Below are positions 1 through 13,099 of a stretch of 64,000 nucleotides of DNA, one piece after another. This stretch comes from Centropus unirufus (taxonomy: Eukaryota > Chordata > Aves > Cuculiformes > Centropidae), in contig VYZI01000195.1 of assembly GCA_013397695.1 (NCBI GenBank), positions 928,371 through 992,370 on the forward strand, given 5' to 3'. Under the pieces are notes generated by a model. That model ran no database searches and was not told the DNA's origin. It was given only the letters and a program-made list of their open reading frames with translations. The position numbers were made by a program, and so were the translations under genes. Positions within the stretch are counted from its first letter, which is position 1, and each line of letters starts with the position of its first letter.

Positions 1-3000
1 CATAACATTAACCCTCCTTCAGAAAACATTTCAGGTAATTAGAGACAATATAGAACCTTAAAAACAATCATAGACAGAGAACTACATCTTCTCAGCTCTA
101 GTTGGCTTGATATTTGAGATATTTGTAAGGGTGGCAATGGCAAGGTAGAGATAAGAAACTAGGTTTCAATCAAGGGTATAGCTCAGACTATGACCTAAGA
201 AGCAGCTGTTACACCAACATGTCATAAATCTTGTCATGTCATTCTTTTATCTGCTGAGGTCCATCAGTTGTAGCTCCCTTTTTCTATCATAGTCTCATAG
301 TAATGAATCGTTAAAGGCTGTTTCCATATTACCCAACAGCTGGGTAAAAAGTGGGGGAATTAGAGACTATTTTTGCAGTTAAGGTCCAAATAAGATTTCT
401 TTTATTTTATTTATAACTGAGTAAATTTGAAGGTATGGTGAACTATTATTTTAAAGTGTTACATCTATCTTGCTTTTTTGCAAGCAGCCTTCTACCCTCA
501 CATGCATATTTGCATGTGTATGGATGTATGCCCTTTTAAGAAGGAATGAATTCATTCATATGGTTATGCAGCTCCTACTTTATATAACTAGCCCCAGGCT
601 GTGAGGATGATCTTGTCTTTAATTTGAAAGTTAAAAGGCCAATGTAAACTAACCACGTGGGTTGGGATTCTTCGTATCCATTTATTTCTAGATTCAGACT
701 CATAATTTTCCCCCATAGCTCCTAGTCCTTTCTGGAGGACAGCTGAAGATAGCTTTTCAAGACCAGAAGCATCTCTCTTGGCTGGTGCCCAAACCTTGGT
801 ATAAAACACAGACATTTTTTATACATCTACAAAAACTGCATGACTGACTTAGACTGGACTCACATTCTAGATGATAAAAATCAGTGAGGTGAATCCTACC
901 CTTCTAGGTTTGCTGCCCGTATGTAGATAGATTGTGTAGTGTGGAAAACGAATACTGAAATGAACATCATCACTGTAAGATCCTAGAACTTCAAAACACA
1001 GCCATGTGAAGTCCTTTTATTGAGTTTTTTGTCTAAACTGCGTGTAAAGTTGAAATATTTGACTGACGTTTGAATAATGTCTTCAACATTGGGCAGGCAT
1101 TTTTAATTAGTGTGTACAAGTAAACTTTTAAAAACTTCAAAGGTTTACCTGTTCTAAAACTATTAAGACTTCAACACATTCTTGTGAAGCAAAGGTGATT
1201 ATTGTAAGAAATAATCCAGCTGAGAGCAAAGACAGTTACACTAGTTATAACTATCACAGCTGAGAGTCTAAACCATTGATTTTAAATTATTAGAATTTCT
1301 TAGGCCTAGACCATATTATATTTCTGAAAAAATAAAAAAGCATAGTTTTCTTTCCTGAAACATTTCAGTCATTGTTTGAAGTGATTATAGTAATGCACAA
1401 CCCATAGCAAAATTGCCACCTGTGCAGAAAAGACTCTTTATTAAAGGCAAAAAATAAAAACAGTGAAAAAAGATATCTGATATTGTCTCTACCAGTGCTT
1501 CTTGGATATTAGGGTATAAATAAGTTAGTTAAGGTCATTCACTGCAAATGTTCCTGCTTTTGGGGATTGTGAAGTTATTTAAAGTCTCAGTACTCTTTAT
1601 CCAGCGACTGATGCCAAGTTTTTTTTAAAGATATCTGTTGATATACAGTTTTCTTGTTTTTTTTTTCTCATTTTATTCCTCCACAATAATAGAGATCAAC
1701 ATATAAAACTTACGCTGACTAAATTTTTGCATGACTAAAAAAAAACTAAATCTCTGCTTGGAAACCTGGGGAAATAACATATGACACTTAGGTAAGATCT
1801 GCCTCCACCACAAAACAGTAAAAGCTTTCTTGGCTTTTCAACTCCAATTAGGATTAAAGTCAGAGCAGGGAAAAGTTTGGGTAGATGGCATCTTTCATAT
1901 TTTTTCTCTATTAAAAGTTGACTAACTCCACCTGGATTCTTTGGCAATCTTCAGCAGCAGCAGTCCTGGTAGAGAGAGGATCATGCAATAAGGCTTTTGA
2001 ACATGACAGCTTTGCTTCTTAAAAGAAAGAAAGGAAAATAATGTTTTCTTTAAAATTGCCTGGCGCTAATGGAAAATGCCCTTGCTCTCTCAAACTGCAA
2101 CACTGCTTGCATTGGATCTCCATTTTCTTAGTATACAATGGCATAAAGTACTTTCAAAACCATCTATTTTAACATAGTTACCTTCTTTCCTGTTCTACAG
2201 AGAGATTTACATGATAATTTCCCATTAAAGGTGAGAGCCAATAGAGTTTTTATTCTTCCTACACAAATGTTTTTTTTACTTTACCAAAAAAAAAGTGTCT
2301 TGGTGTTCATCTTAACACAGAAATGTTTTTGAAAACACATATTGAAATGTAAATATTAGTGTTTTCAATAAATGCTGAAATATGGACAGATTTTTTTTTC
2401 ATTTATACACCCTAAGAACCTCCCTTCCATAACCTTACTAATTAGTGATGCTGCTGGAAGATGCTAAAAAATAATGACAATGTTAATTAACCAATTTTTG
2501 TTTATGGCTTGTTTTGTAACTTGGGCTCAGGAATTAGTATTTCCTTAATTCACTAGCAATTTCCTCTGCTACTCCATGCTGTGTTCTTCATAAGTAAGTA
2601 TTATTTGGTTTATACTGTGTTGCCCTAACAGTTCAATTTATGCTCTGGAAACAGACAATTCTCTGTATATACCTGTCGGTAGGCAGCAAAACTCAGCAGA
2701 ATTCACCCAGTAGTGGTCAGTCTATATCTTCCTAGTTAGTACTGCGCAAATTTTATTTTTTGCTCCATTTTAAGTTTCACCATAAAAATTAGTGTAAAGT
2801 TTCCTGCCTATGTATATGTTTTCATTAGACTATCATTTTATAAAGCCAAACTCATCAGGATTCTGAAGCTGAAGACCATATCAAAGGAACATTCTTTCCT
2901 TAAACAACATATGAACTGTTTGTAGACTCATGGATTATAGAAGAGTGTTAAACCAGCCCCTGAGTCATAATGGTGTTTTTACTAAAAATCTCCACCCTCT

Positions 3001-4610
3001 CACAGGAAAGGGACCAACACAGAAACTTTTTGTATGCATTAGTGTCTGCAAAGTGCTCTTTTGTTGACTGTGTTCTCAATCTCCCCTGTCTCTCCTGCAC
3101 TCTGCTTCAGGTGAGACAGTGCAGCCATTGCCTAAAGGTGTGTGGATCCTGCAGAAGAGTACACAGCAGAGCAGCATGGGAGAGAACCCTCTTACAGGGT
3201 GCTCAAAACACTGCTCTACTGGTGGACAGAAATGGTGTAACAAGCTGTAAGAGTGGACTAAGTGGTATAATGAGGCATAATAGTGACTCACAAGCAAACC
3301 ACATAGTAGCAGCAATGTAGCACTGCCTCTTGGTGGAGAGAATTGTCAGGTGAGCTTTTTCTTGCCTCCCTACTTCTCCAAAACAATGTGTGTCCAAGCT
3401 CCTGATTCAATTCCTTGAATAGAGCTGTTCTTGTCTTGCACAGTTTGAAATGAGTGCTAGGCCATCAAATTAGAAGCAGTAATTCATAAATGAATCCAAC
3501 ACAGATAAGAAAAAAATTAGTTCATGATCTTGCACATAGCAAATCATGGCAGGAGAGCCCATGAGAGGGCAAAATTCCTGCTCATTTAAGTACTCTGGAT
3601 AAGTATTGTGTAACCTAATCTCATCTTGAGGCTTAGAAGTCTTTTTCTCATATTCTACTATACCTGCTTATGAGCAACGCCTTTCTGATTTCTAATTTCG
3701 AGAATTTGAAGTGCTTTTCTATCAACTGGCAAGGTGACAATAAAATAACCTTATCTGCAGTAGAAGGAAATATTCTTTTCAAAAGCATTATGGAAAAAAA
3801 AGGGAAATAAGCATTAAAATTAAGCACTTAAAAATATACTAAAGAGTCCTTGATGTGCATTTCCATCATCTCAAGGTAAAGTGTCATAATTATTAAAATT
3901 CCCAAATAATATATTTCTAGGAAGATAACTACAACATCTTGGAAATTGTCTGATGTATTTACATATGTATCATAATAGTTATCCTGCCTTTTCCCATTTG
4001 TTATTGTATGAGTTCATCTACATTGGTTTTAATACTCAAATTAACCACCTTAGTTATTCTTGTTACGTTCTCTTGCCTTAACCAGTGGGCACAAGAAAAA
4101 AATACTCAAGGGCATGATAGTCTCTCCTATGCATCTTATATTGCTTTATATAAAAACCTAAAATTGGTTTTCAGAGATACTATGCTATTATTAGAGAGTA
4201 ATTTCACCTCAAAGAATCTCAGTATAGTTGAATGGAGCAACCACAGTTCTCTGATAGAGAGTTCCTTTCTGCTAGGGACAAGTAATGCTATGCTCTTCCT
4301 AACTCCCAACTCCCTAGCTCCCTGTATTTATTGAATAGTATAATGGAATACACAAAACCAGTAATATTGCCAAGCAGACAGTTCTCCAGTGTGGTCCTCA
4401 TAGAGAGGAATTGTGTAAGAGTACCAAAGAAACTTTGATAAATTCCTACAGGTTCCCATTATATTCTGTGAGGAAATGAGACATTCGTCTTTAACATTTG
4501 TATCATCTCCTCTTATTATTGTAATACTCATCTTTTGCCATCAGTTTTTTTATGGTGTCTACTGCAGACATTTGACTCATCTCATTAAATGATCTATAAT
4601 TGTTTGAGAA
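1..4610. other. Unique AT-rich non-coding stretch
   Basis: I see no gene, recognisable repeat family or RNA gene here. Short open frames occur on both strands (for example 588-815 minus and 2970-3320 plus) but lack a coherent exon structure or a recognisable protein. A splice-acceptor-like pyrimidine tract ends in CAG at about 3110, but the following sequence gives no convincing exon. The stretch is consistent with intron or intergenic DNA. Confidence 0.7.
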
Positions 4611-4614
4611 GAAA

Positions 4615-4835
4615 GGATGCTACTGGAGAAATTTAGGCGGCTCTCAGTGAGAAGCAGTGGTGAAGACAGAGTGGTTAGCACCTCTTGCTGTGAATCCAGA
4701 AGCTCGGGTTTGAGACGTATGTCCTTTAGTAAGGAGAGCAGTGAGGGCTGTCCTCATGTGACCCAGTATGGAAAGGGGATAATCTGGATTAGGTATCTCA
4801 GTTGGAAAAGCGACTGCCCTGTTCCTCCACTGGGC
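4615..4835 (+). mobile_element. Possible MIR-like tRNA-derived SINE remnant
   Basis: The block has the layout of an old tRNA-derived SINE. A box-A-like stretch GTGGTTAGCA lies at 4671-4680. A box-B-like GGTTTGAGAC at 4707-4716 sits at roughly tRNA spacing. A later stretch resembling the 'AAATGGGGATAAT' part of the MIR body lies at about 4769-4790. MIR-type SINEs are known as fossils across amniotes. Box B is degenerate and there is no clear 3' tail, so this is a remnant if real. It could also be a chance tRNA-like match. It is not a functional tRNA gene, because no cloverleaf can be closed around the two boxes. Confidence 0.4.
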
Positions 4836-4839
4836 ATGA

Positions 4840-7800
4840 CTGCCTACATGCAGATACTGGGTCACCACATCTGATCATATACAAAGTCTTGAGTGAACTG
4901 GACAGATGTCAGACTAATGAGCTGGTATTGATCAGTGCCTTTAGGTCATTTCTTAAAAATGTGTAATATGAAAACTGCCTGTGAAATTTGTGATATGTAG
5001 AAATTTTTCCTACATGATTGACAAAGCCAGAGATAGACTAAAATTAAGTGAGCAGAATACTACAATAGAAAGTTCTGTTATAAAGATCATCTCTTTGTTG
5101 CCTCCCAGTATTCAGTACAACATTGGCATCGGAAAGAGCCTTGAGTTCACTTTGATGATAGAAACACCATCCTACTTTAAACCTAAACAATATGTCTAAA
5201 TTATGCAAACTGCCATAAGAAAAAAATAAATATCCAAACAAAAGCTCACACCATTTATTTTGTCTTCAGAATGTGAAAAATTACTTCAGATGATTGTCTG
5301 TTTTATAAAGCTTTAATAATTGACAGAATACATTTAATTGTCCTGATGCATCTGTTTCTCTGTTTTACTCAGCAATTTACCTGAAAATCACCTTAAAGGA
5401 AAACTTGGGCTGAAAAATCTATATGGCAGGGGACTGTGGATTTCCAGAAAGCAGCTACCTTGACAAAGAAAACAAAGTAATAATGCAGGAAGAAATGAGA
5501 AACAGGAGTGTTCCTTCACCAAGATTATTACCATTAGAAAGACCACTTTCTAACAGAGCAATGAGGGAAATAGAACTAAAATTTATAATGCTTCATCTAA
5601 AAGGAACAAAAAACTTCGGATGCTGTTAAGAAACATAACTTCAGTAAAATTAAAGCCTACTTTCATGATATAAAAACTTTTAATTATGTAAGGACATAGT
5701 GTTCACGCCGTAGTTCCTACTTTAATAGGAGAAGAGATCAAGAGAATTTAAACAAAGCCTTAAAAATGCCTTGGACTGCCTGAAAAAATATCATAGATTA
5801 AATTGCTATTGGATTTCTTACCCTTTTGGACACTGAAGAGATACCTAATGGGAGAAAGTACTTGCAGGTCTTTTGAAAGACAGAACAAGAGACATCTTCA
5901 CTACCTCTCTTCTCTTTTTTTTTTTTTAGGTATGCTTCTTCCATCAGTTAAACTAAGAGACAATATTGACCAGCATCTTAATAAATAGGAGCAATGCAGG
6001 AAAGAAAGAGTAATTTTCTGCAAAATCCATTTCTTACTCTACATTATGTATTCTTTTTTATTGGTTTTCATTCCCTAATGTCTGCTGCTGAAGTGTAAAG
6101 CGACTGAAGGAATTAGTTTGCTCTTGGGAATTCTGGTTTTCCTTCTCAGATCTCAGAATTTCTATTATAACTCAGATGTTTTAATGGAAACCTGAAACCT
6201 TTTACCATACATTCTACAAGACCTACATTTCCTGTGGATGAGAATAAAAAATTCAGATGTTTACGTCTGAACTGGTAAGAGTAGAAAGAAAATGTATGAA
6301 AGTGTCTTTTGATTTCTTTAATTAGATGGCTACACATATCTCTATTTCGTGTATTTTGTTGATTAATATTGCTTTAAAAAGTCAGGTTTTGGTGCTATAA
6401 ATACATACAGTTTTTATTTATAGTAATTTCAAATTATAAGAATATTTGTACATATTTTTAATTATTCTATCTGTATTATTTGTTTACATACACAATTAAA
6501 TAATATTGTATTATTTANNNNNNNTACACCTCAAACACTTTTCGTATTCTTTAGCTGGAACACAGTGGCATAATTACTATGTATTCCTTGCTTTTATGAT
6601 ACAGTTCCTAGGTGTTTTCTCTTTCCTTCTACTCCGCTTCTGCAGAGGAAACTGTGTTGCTTAACGCATAATAAACTTTGGTTGAGCCGGGCATGTATAA
6701 CTCTAAAGGATCACTTTGGGTTTGTGGAGACAGTCTGTAGGAGCTTTTAAGGATTTTGTAAAAAAACCCTTGGATGAAATACCTAGAGGAAGCTTCAATA
6801 TTTTTGCTCGAAGATTTAATAGTAGTGGTTGGAACATCGCTGTAAATAAGTAATGAAAAAACTAGTTTTTTTAGAAGCATGTAGCCCTTTCATGTCTCTG
6901 TTCAGCATATACGGAACATGGTGGGAAGGATGAAAGCTAGTGAGAACGACAATAAAACAAGTAAGTGTGGTTAGCAGCAAAACAAACCAGCACTTAGAGT
7001 GTAAATAGGTGACTCATATGATAGGAAATGAGGTAATTAACAGGAATAGAGCCCCAAAGAGAGGACAGTGGAAAAACACCTCATACTGAAGAAGAGCCTG
7101 TGGTGACAGTTTATCAGAACGCAAAAAGCAATGCAAGCAACAGTGTTGGGAAACTTGTTATTATATGCAATTTTGCAAGCATTAAAAATTTCCTAAATTT
7201 TGGGAGATCTACGTCATGGAACTTGTGCCTCCAGGCTTTGAGGCAAATTGGTCAGAGAAATGAACTTAAATCTCAAGAATAATCTACCCACAACTAATGT
7301 AAGTGAAACCATCAGTGAAAATGACAGAGTGAAAGTTGATGTTCAAAATGAGAGAATTCACAGGGCAAAAGAGAAGCTGAAAGCCAAGGAAAGCAGGCAA
7401 TACAGAGTAGTGCATATTCTGTAGAATGTAATATGGATGTCTGAAGGAGGAAAATTCAGCTTCTGGGCAAAAACACAAGAGACAAGAAAACTCCGCTCTC
7501 TACCCAATTAATTACACTGTTTCTTTGGGAGGAAGAAAGCAACTGAGGAGGTCAAAACTACACATGGAAAGAAGGCAACTTGTGATGCAATTTACATATC
7601 CCTTGACATGCAGTTGCTGTGTTAGCTGTGGTGCAAAGAAAAGTAAAGAACAACTGTCTTAGGCACTGGCTGAAAATGACGATATTTTCTCCATTGGGGA
7701 AAATGATAAAAGAGTGAAGAAGTTTTAAATGATTATTTTTTTCTGATGAATGCGACGAAAGGACAAGGGAAAAAAGATGCTGAAAGTGTTTTTGAAGAAA

Positions 7801-9150
7801 CAGCAGTTTGGAGAGAAGAGCAAATCATGTTACAACAAGCATGAAAAAAACATAATAAGCACAGATATATCTGTAGTTCTGGAAGATAAGTTCAGGTACT
7901 ACTGACCTGAAAAATAACTTAAGCTAGCTGTTTGAGTTGTTATAAAATTTGACTAAGTAGAAATGGAATCATAAAGGTGACAAAAAAGTTCCCTTGTCTT
8001 TCACAGAAATTATGGCTAGACAACAAATTCCTTAGCAGTGATGTTTATGAATCCTAATTCTGTACAAAGCCAAACAGTCCTTTGTGCTTAATAAATACTT
8101 TGCAAGGGTCGTATGATAGATTCTAAAGGGATTTTGTCTTTTAATAATATTCTTGTTACAAAAAAGTTAAAGTGATAGTTTAATGATTCATAGAGTTTAA
8201 TTATGTTTCCCTAGATAGATGCCACTTACTAAACAGCAGAACTGAAACTTCAGCTAAAAAGTAATGCAGGGAAATAAGCAAGGGGGGCAGAAACAAGTTC
8301 ACCTTGGAATTACTGCTTTAGCCAAGCACATTATTTTGTATGGATGAGGACACATTTAAGAATTCAAAAAGCTTCCTGTTTCAAACACCAACTGGAAAAG
8401 TTACATAACATTCTTACTTTACAAGCATAAGTTTACAAGACGACCCTTAATTTTGATTTTTTAGTGAGGTCGAAGGGTGTTCTCTCAAATTCCACAGCTC
8501 TGGAGTTTACAGGTTTGTTTTAAAATGGCAATTGCCAGCAGCAATATGTTAATCCCACTTTGTTAATCCTGTAATATATCTTTTTGGTTATACACAAATT
8601 AAATTATAGTTCATAGTTCTCACTCTGAATTAGCTTCCCACAGATATCCTTACTGTAACAAATGAGCTAGTTATAAGTCATTTTAACAATATAGTTTATA
8701 AAATGGTAAAAAGATTTTTTTTTCTATTAGTGAGCAGAACTTATTTTTAAAGGGAATTTAAATGTATTATAAGTATTACAGGCTGACTGGCTGATAAATT
8801 TTGGCTTATCTGCTGTTACACTAGATTAAGCATGTAATAATGCAGCAAATAAGAACATTAGCAGCAGACCTGAATGTGAATTTAGAAGAACTAAGACTGA
8901 AGAGAAAGAAATAACACTTGTGTGAAAAAAGCATGAATTATACTGATATGTTAGGGTATGTGCAAATGTATTCTTATAAATACTGAATTTTCAAAGAAAA
9001 ACTGTTGCTAGAAGTGATGAAAAACTTATTATGGCATGCAATACTTAAACTTCAGGCAATTCTATATTACATGGCAGTTCTTAGGCTGTATTTATAGACA
9101 AATAGATAGATAGACCAGTATATCTGTATTTTAAGCAATTCTTTAAGACT
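4840..9150. other. Unique AT-rich non-coding stretch
   Basis: No gene or repeat family is recognised. The stretch contains poly-T and poly-A runs, a short (ATAG) run near 9101-9114 and a 7-base assembly gap. Open frames are short and scattered over both strands. Confidence 0.7.
6518..6524. other. Assembly gap, 7 N
   Basis: Seven undetermined bases inside an AT-rich stretch, probably a small gap closed by estimate. Nothing recognisable is interrupted. Confidence 0.98.
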
Positions 9151-9393
9151 CAAAATGATAAAATGGGTACTGATTGTTTTATTTCTTTTAGAATACCCCT
9201 AAGCTGTCATGGAGCATTCAGGCAGGAACGCACTGCTCTGGGCCAAGCAGCTGGCAGGGTAGGAAGTGACATGCTGTCACCAACAAAAAGGTGCAGCTCT
9301 TCATTAGGTACACAAGGTGAGCAGTGCAGGGATGGTGGCAGTGGCTGGGGATAGATGTGGCCTGGCTGTCATCCACATGCCACTCTTTTGCAG

Positions 9394-9491
9394 AGTGTTT
9401 CAAGAGTTGCTTGTAGTAAACATCTCCGACCATGGGGAGCCAGCCAGAGGAGGCTGTAGAGTCTGTTAGGGAGCTTAGAGTCCTGATACAG
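9394..9491 (+). CDS. Candidate first coding exon, unidentified gene
   Basis: This 98-bp block has exon-like borders. An acceptor-like CTCTTTTGCAG ends at 9393, and a donor CAG|GTAATC follows at 9492. Inside, an ATG at 9432 has an optimal Kozak context (ACCATGG). It opens 20 codons, starting MGSQPEEAVESVRELRV, that run in frame to the donor. The block is richer in G and C than its surroundings. I do not recognise the peptide. A possible downstream acceptor (TTCTTTTTTAG at about 9724-9734) precedes a block open in one frame until 9900, but that frame does not match this exon's phase, so no downstream exon is established. Chance occurrence remains quite possible. Confidence 0.22.
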
Positions 9492-9499
9492 GTAATCTC

Positions 9500-9937
9500 T
9501 TCTTTTTGTCTTTCCCTATTTCTCTCCCATGTAGTTTTCACAATGCAATCTTTTCTTTCTCTTCTGTATAACTCTCACAAAGCACCTTTTTTTTTCTGTT
9601 CAACTGCTGTTCTTAAAGAAAAGCAGGTATCATAAGACTTTGCTGTTTTACTTGTAAGTTCGACATTTTTCAGGAATTTTCATCATCTATGCTGGCATAC
9701 ACGGTTAAAAAAATAATTTGGTCTATTCTTTTTTAGGAGGAAAAATGACCTGTAAAGTTGAGTATCCGACATTTATATGTCACTACCCTTTAATGAAGGA
9801 CAAACCAGCTCCTGACTGTGCCTGGGACCCAAACCCTCCAAAGTTGGAAAAATTTGCAAACTTAATTCATTTTGCATTGTCTGATATGTTGCTCATGTAA
9901 TTGGTTGCAATAGAATTGATGAAGATGAAGCAAATTA
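9500..9937. other. Non-coding sequence after the candidate exon
   Basis: The sequence is pyrimidine-rich immediately downstream of 9491 and then mixed. An acceptor-like tract at 9718-9734 is followed by an open frame to 9900 (ATG at 9745) with a peptide I do not recognise. No repeat is recognised. Confidence 0.4.
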
Positions 9938-10012
9938 TCATAGTATTATAGAATTGTTTGTGTTGGAAAAGACCTGGCTTTCAGATATCATATGTCCAAA
10001 CTGCTTTCTTAA
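9938..10012 (-). mobile_element. CR1 LINE 3'-end fragment
   Basis: Read on the plus strand, the block is a decayed copy of the reverse complement of the avian CR1 3' terminus. It has two diverged octamers (TCATAGTATTATAGAATTG), then the 'TTTGGGTTGGAAAAGACCT' core and a stretch like 'ATCATCTAGTCCAA'. Only the last ~75 bp of the element is present, as expected for the severe 5' truncation typical of CR1. Confidence 0.75.
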
Positions 10013-12229
10013 AAACAAAACCCCTGATATTACTTGCTTTTTCCCCAGTGGAAATGCTAAGGGTTTATGCTTTGAAGTAGGGATTACACAGTGCCACCTT
10101 GATCTTACCAAGCTTCAGGTTTTATGAATAAAAAGTAGTAGCAGTCTTTATCAGCAGAAAACCCTCATACATAGGTGTCTTTACACAAAATTGTTCATGT
10201 CATTTGGATAGATATATTCTAAACAGCTAAGGAAATTCATTGAGTGGTTTCCTTTGGCATTCTAGTGAATATAACATTTTTGTTACATTAGTAATTTTTC
10301 ACTCTGATGTAACACAACACATGCAGTCTAGATTAATCTCTCCGGCCCATAATGGAAGAAAAATTCTCAAGGCTTTCTGGAATGCAATGTGATACAGGGT
10401 CCAAAGAGAGCAGCTCAAAAATATGTCAGGCAAAACACATAACAATGTCATAAAATATCATTCTTTTAGTGAAATTAACTCATGGAATTCACCCAGTTTG
10501 AATCTGTTCTTTCTTATGTAAGCTGTAGCAATAAAAGCTACAAAATAGTTTTTCAGTAACTTGAAGTCATAACTCATCTGTAAATCTGACAGTTGAAGGG
10601 AGGGAAGATTGGGTGTGGAACATTTGATTCCAACCATATCACTGCTTGCGATGTTAAAAGTTATTTTGAAGTCATTCATATCATTGCCTTGCAGCAATCT
10701 AGTATGCTTCCATTCTGCTCTCTAGGAATAGTTGGTTTCCATTTTAGATGATTTTGTTCAATTAGGCTGCGTAGAAAGTAGGACACCAGACAATAGAAAC
10801 ATTTCTCTTTTCAGGAATGAGCTCTCAGTACATTTTGAAGAGAGCAGTGCCTGAGGGACATAAAGTTACTTGCATTACACAGTCTGAATCTCTGCTTCCC
10901 AATTCCATCATCCAATGCTTTTTAGTTGCTCTTTAATTAATACTCAGAATTACACTGAATGTCATTTGTTTGTGTAAAAGGTTCACACTGTTGTTTAAAT
11001 TGATTGCTTTTTAAAGTGCAGTATTTAAGAAATGACGTCCCTCTAGCACCTAACAGCTAAAGTAGGTGCCACAAATTAGACGGAGAAAGATATGTTACTT
11101 TAGACCAGACAGAAAAGTTACCTGAGAGCTTTTGCATGCTGAAGTTCAGAGGTAATATGCTCATGTGCTATCCCCCTGAACAGGAGCAATTGCCCTGACA
11201 GGTTTTAAGAAACTTTACTCAGAAACATTATTGTACTAGCTAGAAAAAAATCAGTATCTTTCTCCATTTCCTTCCAAGTATTAGGGGTTATTACATAGAA
11301 AATTAAATGGCATAATGCCAAGAAGTACTAAAAATCCAATCTCAATATATACAAAATTACAAGAACAATGCATGCCAAATAAGTTATGCAAGTAGTTGTC
11401 AGGCTAAATATCTCATAACCTAAACTGATTCTGTCCCAAGTTGCTTTCTAGATGGATATTATCTGGGAAGAAAACTAGATGATCTGCTCATGATAGATGG
11501 AAGTCATTTACTTATTACTTTTATTATTATTTAAATCTTTAGAAGTTTATGGCTAAAAATGTAGATTTTTTTTTAGATCCTTCAACTCAAGGTCAAAAGA
11601 AAAATGTGATTCTTCTATTTCACTGCAATTATAATACTTTTCCTGATTGACGATTGATTGATATTGATTTTCCCATAGCTATTTGAAGGGAGTTCATTTA
11701 TATATATGTTTATACCCACATATACACAGATATACATATAAATAAATAAATTATATGTATTTATATATAGACATGCACAGATGCAAAAACTTGGAAGATT
11801 TTTATAAGTAAAGAGGCTAGATTTGTGATCATTTTCTACTAGGGATCAATAAAACTTCTAACTTTGAAAAATCTAGTCCCTGAAGATCATCTTCGGAGTT
11901 ACTACTCAATAGAATAATCCTATAGCCTCACTGACAGAAAGAAAAAGATTTTAGATTCTGCTTCAACACTGATGCTGCAAAACTCCTGTACCTTATAGGA
12001 GATTAAAAATAAAACAAATTGTATTCCCTTTGCTGCATTGTTTCTTTTCTACATATAACAATAATACCTCTATCACTGAAGTCCATGGCTTTCAGCTTCC
12101 TGCAGTTTTGTTCTAATTGCAGTAGTATATCTTAAAACAGTTAATACAAGAGAAACCAGGGAAAAAATATGACTATTATATCATGGTAAAAAAAATAAAA
12201 TTAAGGGAGCAGATAAGGACTCAATGTGT
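10013..12229. other. Unique AT-rich non-coding stretch
   Basis: No gene or repeat family is recognised apart from the TA-rich simple repeat near 11.7 kb. The longest open frame (10458-10697, minus) has no recognisable product. Confidence 0.7.
11697..11776. repeat. Imperfect TA/TACA-rich simple repeat
   Basis: A run of interrupted TATATA, ATACACA and AAATAAATAAAT units forms a degenerate microsatellite. No transposon tail or insertion explains it. Confidence 0.75.
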
Positions 12230-13006
12230 TAGGTGTTGTTTATCAATAGTAAATCATCCAGTTGGAGTGCGGCCACAAGTGGTGTTTCCCAGGGCTCAGT
12301 GCTGGGTCCAGTTCTGTTCAATAACTTTATCAGTGATCTGGATGAACGGATTGAATGTACCCTTAAAAAGTTCATAGAGGGTACTAAGGGAGAAAGTGTT
12401 GATTTGCTTGAGGGTAGGGAGGCTCTTCAAAGGGGTCTGAACAGGTTGAATCAATGGGCTGAGACCAGCGGGCTGAGGCTCGACATGACCAAGTATCAAG
12501 TCCTGCACTTGGGGCACAACAACCCCAGGCAGCGCTACAGGCTTGGGAAACAGCGGCTAGAAAGCTGCCTGACGGAGAAGGACCTGGGAGTACTTCTTGG
12601 TAGACAGCTGAATATGAGTGGCAGTGTGCCCAGGTGGCCAAGAAGGCCAATGGCAACTTGGCTTGTATCAGAAACAGAGTGGCCAGCAGGACCAGCAAAA
12701 TGGCTGTGGCCCTCTACTTGGCATCAGTGTGGCCACACCTCAAATACTGTGTTCAGTCTTGGGTCCCTCCCTACAGGAAGGACATTGAGATTCTGGATTG
12801 TGTCCAGAGAAGAGAAATGAAGCTGGCGAAGAAGCCAGAGAGCAAGTCTTATGAGGAATGACTGAGGGAACTGGGGCTGTTTAGCCTAGAGAAAAGGAGA
12901 CTGAGGAGACTGAGGGGAGACCTTATCACTGCCTACAGTGTTATCAGTTACTGACACAGGCTGCCAGGGATGTGGTTTTGTCACCACCCCTGAATGTATT
13001 TCAAAG
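12230..13006 (+). mobile_element. CR1 LINE fragment, 3' half with internal deletion
   Basis: The block follows avian CR1 from the middle of ORF2 (the region around the 'CCAGGGCTCAGTGCTGGG' codons) into the end of ORF2. After about 12940 the copy jumps to the 3' UTR segment just before the tail (CAGGCTGCCAGGG...TCACCACCCCTGAATGTATTT), so an estimated couple of hundred bases are missing. The terminal octamers are absent. It is 5'-truncated, as is usual for CR1, and inactive. Its divergence from the copy at 44645 shows it is not a recent insertion. Confidence 0.92.
12262..12861 (+). pseudogene. Broken CR1 ORF2 (reverse transcriptase) remnant
   Basis: The frame open from 12233 reads as CR1 reverse transcriptase. 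It keeps the GVSQGSVLGP-type motif before the catalytic site and the later LHLGHNN and KDLGVLL blocks. The catalytic box, normally FADDTKL in CR1, reads FIEGTKG, so both catalytic aspartates are lost. Near 12620 a one-base loss shifts the frame. The rest of the domain (CIRNRVASRTSK...WVPPYRKDIEILDCVQRRE) continues in the frame of 12634-12861. It encodes no active enzyme. Confidence 0.88.
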
Positions 13007-13099
13007 TATTTAACAACAAAGCACAGTTGCTAAAATATCTTGGTTTTCAACAGAAAAATGAACAAGTGTAATTTTCCAAATAGGGAGGGAATTCTTATC

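Noticed and set aside
2970..3320. 116-codon plus-strand ORF with an acceptor-like tract at 3110
   Set aside because: The peptide is Cys-rich without a known zinc-finger spacing, the overlapping minus frames are equally open, and no donor is found.
4671..4716. Possible tRNA gene
   Set aside because: Box A-like and box B-like motifs are present, but box B departs from GGTTCGANNCC and no acceptor stem can be paired. A SINE remnant explains it better.
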